A DNA stretch of 8,835 nucleotides. It comes from Chlamydiia bacterium (GTDB taxonomy: Bacteria; Chlamydiota; Chlamydiia; Chlamydiales; FEN-1388). The notes under the pieces are model-generated. The model was not told the DNA's origin, did no database searches, and saw only the letters and a list, made by a program, of their open reading frames with translations. Location: assembly GCA_003170575.1 (NCBI GenBank), contig PMZB01000172.1, forward strand, positions 1 through 8,835, read 5' to 3'. The translations under genes were made by a program, and so were the position numbers. Below are positions 1-4,590 of the stretch, one piece after another. How positions within the stretch are numbered: the stretch's first letter is position 1; each line of letters starts with the position of its first letter.

Positions 1-30
1 GGTCATGACTCTATGAAATAGTTCCAACGA

Positions 31-64
31 AACAACCCGTGTTGTTCGATATGAGAGCCATATC
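31..64. other. Two adjacent small hairpins in gene-free left edge
   Basis: Two short perfect inverted repeats lie side by side. AACAAC (31-36) pairs with GTTGTT (41-46) around a 4-nt loop, and GATATG (48-53) pairs with CATATC (59-64) around a 5-nt loop. Both are AT-rich 6-bp stems with no T run directly behind them, so they do not make a convincing intrinsic terminator. A run of nine T occurs further on, at 99-107. The rest of 1-150 has stops in all frames and shows no convincing coding. A plus-strand gene from outside the window could end at the TAG at 19-21, but six codons are too few to judge. Confidence 0.35.
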
Positions 65-151
65 TTGAGTCACATTGAAGGTGATTCTATGCAAAGGGTT
101 TTTTTTTGTCTATCAAGAATTTATCAAAATATCATGCCCTGGGGAATTGGC

Positions 152-325
152 TTAGGGACAAAGAAAAATAAGTTAGACGATTCGATCTGGCTAAGACCGT
201 TGAGATGTTGACGATCGTGACTTTCGCTTTTTAGCTTTTTCTACGAACGAGGAGCGATCGTCAACAGATCAATGTCCGAGCAGCCAGACAAGAATCGGTT
301 AAGTTATTTTTCTTTAGCTTCCCAT
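152..325 (-). repeat. Palindromic intergenic repeat, copy 1
   Basis: This is an imperfect full-length inverted repeat. The outer part AAAGAAAAATA (160-170) pairs with TATTTTTCTTT (305-315). The inner part GTTGACGATCG (207-217) pairs perfectly with CGATCGTCAAC (255-265). The arms between also match, with a few gaps and mismatches. The central ~37 nt is not palindromic. TTAGGGA at the left edge (152-158) and TCCC near the right edge (320-323) correspond to the ends of the second copy at 4312-4477. The strand is set by the second copy: read on the minus strand, this copy has the same core order as copy 2 on the plus strand. It starts within about 10 nt of the stop codon of the minus-strand gene ending at 332. 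It could be a non-autonomous MITE-like element, a REP-like repeat, or a large 3' transcript structure. It contains no gene. Confidence 0.8.
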
Positions 326-331
326 TCTTTA

Positions 332-877
332 TTACTTGGCGGCGGTAGCTCCACTGAGTAACTCAAGAAATGTCCCTACCGTTTCCTTGCCTTCAGCTAC
401 GTTTTCAATAACAGGGATGAAGGTGTCTTTGACAAAAACAAGTGTCTGCAAGATGGTGAGGAGGATCATTTCTAAAGGAGGTTCAAGGAAAAGGGGTAGA
501 TTGTAGGAGTAATACACAGCTTTTTCTACGTCACTATAGTTGAATGCTCCTAGAGGGAGGGCTTTATTTATGAGAGCCAAAAGCTTGAGTGTTTCGTCAA
601 CGCTTGTGTTCTGCACTTCAATGGGGATTGTCAAAATGAAGGAGACAATGTTGAGCTCTGCGGTGGTTTCTTCCTTCTCTCCTTCTTTGAGAAAGCCAGC
701 CGTTTCTTTTGTATACTGGAGCACTTGAAGCACAATTGGACGCTCTTCCTGGTCCATGCCAAACTCGACAATAATGCCGTTGAAAGGAAGATTTGGTTCC
801 TCTGGCGGTACTGTGACATACAGTCCTAAATCCTCGAATGTTTTGGTCATGGCCTGAAGAATTGTTTGTTGGGTCAT
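332..877 (-). CDS. YbjN-like / type III chaperone-like small acidic protein
   Basis: This is a 181-residue protein with no signal peptide and no clear membrane segment, so it is probably cytosolic. It is rich in Glu and Asp. The pattern from residue 97 on is a leucine-rich helix ending in ALINKALPLGAF, a strand with VYYSYNLPL (121-129), then a long hydrophobic helix ending in FIPVIENVAEG (153-163). That pattern resembles the C-terminal half of YbjN-family domains, whose fold is similar to class I type III secretion chaperones. This is motif-level resemblance from memory, not a database match. The ATG at 877 is supported by GAGGA at 890-886 with an 8-nt spacer. The gene starts 14 nt after the glgX stop, so the two are very probably cotranscribed. 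As I recall, C. trachomatis glgX also sits beside a chaperone gene (CT043), but I see no clear sequence similarity. A role as GlgX partner or chaperone is inference; it may have an unrelated function. Confidence 0.75.
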   Translation of the reverse strand: MTQQTILQAMTKTFEDLGLYVTVPPEEPNLPFNGIIVEFGMDQEERPIVLQVLQYTKETAGFLKEGEKEETTAELNIVSFILTIPIEVQNTSVDETLKLLALINKALPLGAFNYSDVEKAVYYSYNLPLFLEPPLEMILLTILQTLVFVKDTFIPVIENVAEGKETVGTFLELLSGATAAK

Positions 878-891
878 ATGTTTTTTCCTCT

Positions 892-2937
892 TTATACTTC
901 TCTATGTACAAGAGCTTGATTTTTGGTCAATAGGACAATGGATGAGAATTTTGACAAAGTGATGGTTGATTTCATGAGATCCGGTGCAGTGGAGGGTGAA
1001 AAAAAGTCATTTGGATGGGCCTTAGAGGTATCTGCGATGATACTCCAAGCCCCTTCTGGCACTTGCATGGTCCGCTCAAGGGAGGTAGCATTAAAGCCCA
1101 CGAAAAGAATTGGTTTTCCGGAAGTGTCTTTTAGAGAAAACGAGATATAGCCCCCGTTCCAACTTGGTTCAAGAAGCTTCAATCCATGCCAGTCTATATC
1201 CTCAGGGGTGAGAAATACATTCTTGCCAAAACATCCTGAATGTGCTCTTACTTCCAAGAGGATCCTTATTGCATTTTTAAGAGATGTATCCTTTTCAATC
1301 TCATCCCAGCGCAGCCATGAAAGAGCTGTATCTTGGCACCACGAATTATTGTTTCCATCTCGTGTGCTTTTGCATTCATCTCCCATAGAAAACTGGATCG
1401 AGCCTTGAGAGAGAAAAAGGGCGATGAGCAGGTTTTTCATTTGTTTATCTCGAAGACGCAGCACTACTCGGCTTTTGGTAAGGCCTTCAACTCCGCAATT
1501 CCATGAATAATTTTCATTCATGCCATCTCGATTCTGTTCTCCATTTGCCTCATTATGCTTCATGTTGTAGCTTACAAGATCATAGAGGGTAAATCCATCA
1601 TGGGACGTGATGAAATTGATAGAGTTTTTAGGGGAGCCTCCCCCCCCATACAGATCTTGTGAGCCAGCAAGACGAGTGGCAAAGCTTGGCAAGGAATGAG
1701 GCGCCCCTTTAAAAAATTTGCGCACATCATCTCGAAATTTATCATTCCATTCACAAAAAAGGGGCAGATGGCATTGGTTCAGTTGGAAAAGAGTGCCTGT
1801 TTGATAAAGTCCCACAGCATCCCAAGGCTCTGTGATCAAAATACATTTCCCAACAATAGGATCGCGGACAATCGCTTCGAGAACAAAAGGAGCGGTCATG
1901 GGGGCGCCTAGTTGGTCCCGACTGAGCACAGAAGCAAGATCAAAGCGAAACCCATCAATATGGTATTCAAGAACAGCGTGGCGCAAGCTATCCAGAATAA
2001 GGTCTGAAACAATAGGGTGGTTCACGTTCAATGTGTTTCCACAGCCTGTATAGTTCTCAAACCTTTCCTGATTCTTTATGTAATACGTGTCTTCGGCAAG
2101 CTGCTTTAACGAATACGCAGGGCCTCGTGCGTCTCCCTCTCCAGTATGGTTGTAGACCACATCAAGGATCACAGCTATTCCATGATCATGGCAGGATTCT
2201 ACAAGCTCTTTAAGCTCAATGGATATGTGAAGCGGGTCAGGGGTTGTCCCATACCGATTCATGGGTGAGAAGTAATTCAGAGGTGAGTATCCCCAGTAGT
2301 CGCACAGCTGTGATCCATCGATGGGGTTTTTTTTCTTCCAGTCCCTTTCATCAAACTCAAAGATGGGCATAAGCTCGAGTGCTGTCATGCCCAGATCTTT
2401 AAGATGAGAAATTTTATCGGCCATTGCTAGATAGGTGCCTGGAAATGGAGAGCCGCTTGACGGATCTTTGGTAAAGCCCCTCACATGCGCTTCGTAAATA
2501 ATGAGATCTTTTGGCCTAAGTGGAGCAAAGTTTTTTTCCTTCCAAGGAAACGCTGTGTGGTGTGTAGCAGCGCTGAGAAGTGCTCCGTGTCCAGATAAGG
2601 CATCCTCCCATCCATTTTTACCCCATTCATTTCCGGTCCACAAAAGCTTTGCATAGGGGTCTACGATAAGAGGTGCGCTTTTTTTGAAATGGCTTTTTGT
2701 TTTTAGACGCCATCCCCAGCGTATTTTTTCTTCATGTGCGCGCACTGCAATGTGTACGATATCTCCTGATCTATGTCCAGGATCGGCGAGCGAAATTTCT
2801 TCTAAAATCTCTCCTGTAGAATAGGCTCCGAGCACAAGATGGCTTATCTGATTTGTAGAGTAAACTGCGAAATTCCACCATCCGTTTTTATAGCTTGCTC
2901 CAAATGGAGTCGGCGCTCCCTCACTGCATTCACGCAT
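892..2937 (-). CDS. glgX: Glycogen debranching enzyme GlgX (GH13, isoamylase type)
   Basis: The enzyme hydrolyses alpha-1,6 branches of glycogen, usually the short limit-dextrin branches left by phosphorylase, and releases maltodextrins. The 681 residues contain an N-terminal CBM48-type beta domain (about 10-100), then the isoamylase/GlgX hallmark YEAHVRGFT (148-156). All four GH13 regions follow: DVVYNH (259-264), GFRFDLAS (329-336) with nucleophile Asp333, LITEPWD (367-373) with acid/base Glu370, and TSHDGF (444-449) with His446-Asp447. A C-terminal beta domain ends the protein. All expected catalytic residues are present and the length is normal. The ATG at 2937 has GGAAGGA at 2953-2947, 9 nt upstream. 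It is the first gene of a probable two-gene operon with the gene at 332-877. Oddity: a run of eight G on the coding strand (plus 1640-1647) encodes part of Gly431-434, just before the His-Asp motif, so slippage there would inactivate the enzyme. In C. trachomatis, glycogen enzymes including GlgX have been reported to carry type III secretion signals; I cannot judge that here. Confidence 0.95.
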   Translation of the reverse strand: MRECSEGAPTPFGASYKNGWWNFAVYSTNQISHLVLGAYSTGEILEEISLADPGHRSGDIVHIAVRAHEEKIRWGWRLKTKSHFKKSAPLIVDPYAKLLWTGNEWGKNGWEDALSGHGALLSAATHHTAFPWKEKNFAPLRPKDLIIYEAHVRGFTKDPSSGSPFPGTYLAMADKISHLKDLGMTALELMPIFEFDERDWKKKNPIDGSQLCDYWGYSPLNYFSPMNRYGTTPDPLHISIELKELVESCHDHGIAVILDVVYNHTGEGDARGPAYSLKQLAEDTYYIKNQERFENYTGCGNTLNVNHPIVSDLILDSLRHAVLEYHIDGFRFDLASVLSRDQLGAPMTAPFVLEAIVRDPIVGKCILITEPWDAVGLYQTGTLFQLNQCHLPLFCEWNDKFRDDVRKFFKGAPHSLPSFATRLAGSQDLYGGGGSPKNSINFITSHDGFTLYDLVSYNMKHNEANGEQNRDGMNENYSWNCGVEGLTKSRVVLRLRDKQMKNLLIALFLSQGSIQFSMGDECKSTRDGNNNSWCQDTALSWLRWDEIEKDTSLKNAIRILLEVRAHSGCFGKNVFLTPEDIDWHGLKLLEPSWNGGYISFSLKDTSGKPILFVGFNATSLERTMQVPEGAWSIIADTSKAHPNDFFSPSTAPDLMKSTITLSKFSSIVLLTKNQALVHREV

Positions 2938-2946
2938 GTACGAATT

Positions 2947-2953
2947 TCCTTCC
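2947..2953 (-). promoter_or_regulatory. Ribosome binding site of glgX
   Basis: GGAAGGA read on the minus strand lies 9 nt before the ATG at 2937. It fixes this start and there is no competing start close by. Confidence 0.7.
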
Positions 2954-2967
2954 GTTAGTTGTTTTTC

Positions 2968-2996
2968 GATATATACCTATATCCTTTTTCAATGAA
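2968..2996 (-). promoter_or_regulatory. Possible glgX promoter
   Basis: On the minus strand, TTCATT (2996-2991) and TATATC (2973-2968) are 17 nt apart, a housekeeping sigma-70-like arrangement in the divergent intergenic region. The -35 match is weak, and neighbouring AT-rich hexamers could serve instead. The placement is tentative. Confidence 0.25.
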
Positions 2997-3042
2997 GGAT
3001 CTTTTTGTTTGGGAGGCGGCAAGAGAGTGTGCAAAAAATCCA

Positions 3043-3071
3043 GTGCTAAAAGGTTCTTTGTGCTGTATAAA
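3043..3071 (+). promoter_or_regulatory. Possible promoter of the membrane-protein pair
   Basis: GTGCTA (3043-3048) and TATAAA (3066-3071) are separated by 17 nt. The -10 is a good match to TATAAT and the -35 is partial. Transcription would start near 3078, giving a short leader of about 20 nt that includes the G8 tract and the ATG at 3099. It would also begin before the upstream out-of-frame ATG at 3083. Confidence 0.4.
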
Positions 3072-3086
3072 CGTAGTCTTGTATGA

Positions 3087-3098
3087 AAGGGGGGGGAG
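3087..3098 (+). promoter_or_regulatory. Ribosome binding region containing a G8 homopolymer
   Basis: AA followed by eight G (3089-3096) and AG directly precedes the ATG at 3099, so the Shine-Dalgarno sequence is itself a homopolymer. A change in tract length would alter the spacing between ribosome binding site and start codon. It would also change the phase of the ATG at 3083 relative to the gene: removing one G puts 3083 in frame with 3099. Confidence 0.6.
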
Positions 3099-3665
3099 AT
3101 GGCTCAAGGAACCACTTCAGGTATTTCTCAGAGTAGGTATTGTTCTATTGCACAAGCACTCTGGTCGTGTGCATGCGAATCTTGCACAATAGTTAAAGAG
3201 GAAGCTGTTAACTATTGGATACAAGGATACCCTGGCATTGTATGGAACAAGTATGCGTCTCCTGCTCAAAAGCAATTGATAGGCCGAATTAATATAAGGG
3301 TTATAGACCTATTTTCAACCATCTGTGCGTTGGAGGGGGTTTTCGTTGTCCCTGCTCTTGTTGGCTTGATTCTTTACAGGGGATGGCCTCTTTTCAAGCT
3401 GGGTACTGAAGTGCTTTTCTATAACTCAGATCAGAAACCCCTTGGCGATAAGTGGAATGAGGTCAAGGAAGAATATCGTAAAATAGTTGTCGAAGAATTC
3501 GCTCCGGCCTTAGCTATCGCCTTTGCCATTGACTTAATATTTTGTTCAGTGGTAGGCATATGTACACTGAGTTTATGTCATTTATTGCGTGCTGCTGCCG
3601 TGTCTCTTCCAGCAGCGTATAGCTTATATAGATTACTTGTAGATAAGGAGGTTAAACATGAGTAA
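3099..3665 (+). CDS. Uncharacterised multi-span membrane protein, first of a paralogous pair
   Basis: I do not recognise this 188-residue protein as a known family. Residues 1-60 are mostly polar with several Cys, and the first 12 residues are rich in Ser, Thr, Gly and Gln. Hydrophobic segments lie at about 70-92, 134-157 and 160-180. The last two are separated by only a few residues, with Arg164 at the start of the third. A charged stretch (118-133, containing KEEYRK) links segments 1 and 2. Residues 60-180 align without gaps to residues 50-170 of the next gene's product; I count about 36 identities in 121, including ICAL-G, RxxPLxK and KEEY. The start at 3099 is supported by the G-rich ribosome binding region directly before it. 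The 3' end overlaps the next gene by 8 nt. The closely spaced segments 2-3 and polar N-terminus recall chlamydial inclusion membrane proteins, but segment 1 is unusual for those. The Inc idea is a hypothesis only. Confidence 0.8.
   Translation: MAQGTTSGISQSRYCSIAQALWSCACESCTIVKEEAVNYWIQGYPGIVWNKYASPAQKQLIGRINIRVIDLFSTICALEGVFVVPALVGLILYRGWPLFKLGTEVLFYNSDQKPLGDKWNEVKEEYRKIVVEEFAPALAIAFAIDLIFCSVVGICTLSLCHLLRAAAVSLPAAYSLYRLLVDKEVKHE
3645..3651 (+). promoter_or_regulatory. Strong ribosome binding site of the second paralogue
   Basis: AAGGAGG lies 6 nt before the ATG at 3658, inside the last codons of the upstream gene. It confirms the overlapping start and suggests that the second gene is translated efficiently in its own right as well as by coupling. 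Confidence 0.8.
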
Positions 3666-4314
3666 TAACGGTATTTTCTCTCAGATTGGGGGGTACTACA
3701 CAGGTGCAAAGGACTGGACAATACAACAGTATGATGTTTATGAATCAGGCCGGAAAAGTGTGGAAACCTATATCCGGAAAAAAGTTTCTCAAGAAAATGG
3801 GAGCCTGGTTGCTCGAATAACCAATTGCGCTTCTGAAATTCTTATCGATCTTTGTGCTCTTACTGGAGTTCTTGTATTGCCCGCAGCACTTCTTTTCACT
3901 GCCAAAAGAGCTTACCCTCTAAGTAAATATGTGATGGAATATTTCAAAAGCGGGGCAACTCCTGACACACGATTAGCTGCAAAAGAAGCCCTGAAAGAAG
4001 AGTATAAAAAATCTTTGCATACCACTATGGGTCCTGCCATCCTCGTCGCTTTGGCTGTACATACTGTGTTTATGCTGACCTATGGCATACTGGCTCTTAA
4101 AGGTACCATGCTCTTCCGAGGGGTTGCTCTCTCTTTACTTCCATGTGTGATTGTATATAAATTCCTCACAACTAAACGCGATCGTATCGAGCCACCTGAA
4201 GCGGATCTCGAGAGACCTATTCTTGCTGAGCCTGAACAACACCAGGATTCACAACAGCAAGCGGCAGTTGCCATTCCGGTGCCATCAGCGCCAATGGAAG
4301 AATGCCAAACCTAA
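3658..4314 (+). CDS. Uncharacterised multi-span membrane protein, second of a paralogous pair
   Basis: This 218-residue protein is a paralogue of the upstream gene's product (about 30% identity over a gapless 121-residue block by hand count). Residues 1-50 are polar, with many Tyr, Ser and Gln. Hydrophobic segments lie at about 60-82, 124-147 and 152-170. A charged link (105-120, with KEEYKK) separates the first two, and Arg154 precedes the third. Unlike its partner it has a hydrophilic tail (171-218) rich in Pro, Glu and Gln, with no hydrophobic segment, presumably exposed on one side of the membrane. The ATG is fixed by AAGGAGG at 3645-3651. The gene overlaps the upstream gene's last codons, so the two are one transcription unit, arising from tandem duplication and divergence. 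Its stop codon coincides with the left end of palindromic repeat copy 2. Family and function are unknown; a membrane effector or Inc-like role is possible but unproven. Confidence 0.82.
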   Translation: MSNNGIFSQIGGYYTGAKDWTIQQYDVYESGRKSVETYIRKKVSQENGSLVARITNCASEILIDLCALTGVLVLPAALLFTAKRAYPLSKYVMEYFKSGATPDTRLAAKEALKEEYKKSLHTTMGPAILVALAVHTVFMLTYGILALKGTMLFRGVALSLLPCVIVYKFLTTKRDRIEPPEADLERPILAEPEQHQDSQQQAAVAIPVPSAPMEECQT

Positions 4315-4477
4315 GGGACTGGGCAAAAATAACCTGGACGATTCGATCTGGCTGCGACCATTGATCTGTTGACGATCCTTCCTAGTTCGTAGCTCGTTAC
4401 GAACGTCGTCACGATCGTCAACATCTCAACGGTCTCGCTTATCCGAATCGTACATCTTATTTTTGCCCAATCCCTAA
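4312..4477 (+). repeat. Palindromic intergenic repeat, copy 2
   Basis: This ~166-bp imperfect palindrome has ends TAAGGGA (4312-4318) and TCCCTAA (4471-4477). Behind these, TGGGCAAAAATAA pairs with TTATTTTTGCCCA. Further in, GTTGACGATC (4368-4377) pairs with GATCGTCAAC (4413-4422). The tip is a 7-bp hairpin, GTTCGTA (4385-4391) with TACGAAC (4398-4404), around a 6-nt loop. It matches copy 1 (152-325) in inverted orientation; the longest identity is 28 nt, 4408-4435 against 194-221 on the opposite strand. The 17-nt block 4337-4353 also equals 176-192 in direct orientation, because the arms resemble each other. It begins in the stop codon of the preceding gene. The A-rich left arm and T-rich right arm could act as a bidirectional terminator, but the size and two-copy nature favour a MITE-like or REP-like element. 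Confidence 0.85.
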
Positions 4478-4484
4478 CATTTCA

Positions 4485-4520
4485 GTTCACATACCTCAAT
4501 GCAGTATGAGGTATGTGAAC
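4485..4520. promoter_or_regulatory. Perfect 14-bp inverted repeat upstream of pfp
   Basis: GTTCACATACCTCA (4485-4498) is perfectly complementary to TGAGGTATGTGAAC (4507-4520), with an 8-nt spacer. No T run follows on either strand, so it is a poor intrinsic terminator. It ends 3 nt before a possible -35 box (4524-4529), which suits an operator for a dimeric regulator or a leader structure. It is not part of the larger palindromic repeat, which ends at 4477. Confidence 0.6.
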
Positions 4521-4523
4521 CTC

Positions 4524-4553
4524 TTGCGAAATAACTCCATATTTGTCTATATG
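4524..4553 (+). promoter_or_regulatory. Possible pfp promoter
   Basis: TTGCGA (4524-4529) and TATATG (4548-4553) have an 18-nt spacing. Transcription would start near 4560, about 30 nt before the ATG at 4591. This placement would exclude the upstream TTG at 4543 as a start. Confidence 0.35.
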
Positions 4554-4590
4554 TGTAAAAGATTTAATTTTATTTTCCAAAAGTGGGCAT

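Noticed and set aside
99..107. T9 run as the tail of a terminator for a gene left of the window
   Set aside because: No stem directly precedes it; the nearest small hairpin ends 34 nt earlier.
152..325. tRNA-like or CRISPR-like structure suggested by the GATTCGATCT motif and repeats
   Set aside because: No cloverleaf can be formed, there are only two distant copies, and there is no regular spacer pattern.
2959..3192. Open frame across the divergent intergenic region and the start of the first membrane-protein gene
   Set aside because: It starts with TTG, has no ribosome binding site, resembles no known protein and runs out of frame through a better supported gene. It is kept only as a possible in-frame extension if the G tract gained one base.
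4312..4477. Target-site duplication around the palindromic repeat
   Set aside because: The bases flanking each copy do not form a convincing direct repeat, so transposition is not shown by the sequence.
4485..4520. Hairpin as an intrinsic terminator of the membrane-protein genes
   Set aside because: The stem is perfect, but no T run follows on either strand.
4543..4590. TTG start extending pfp by 16 residues
   Set aside because: There is no ribosome binding site, the possible promoter -10 lies downstream of the TTG, and the ATG at 4591 gives a family-typical length.
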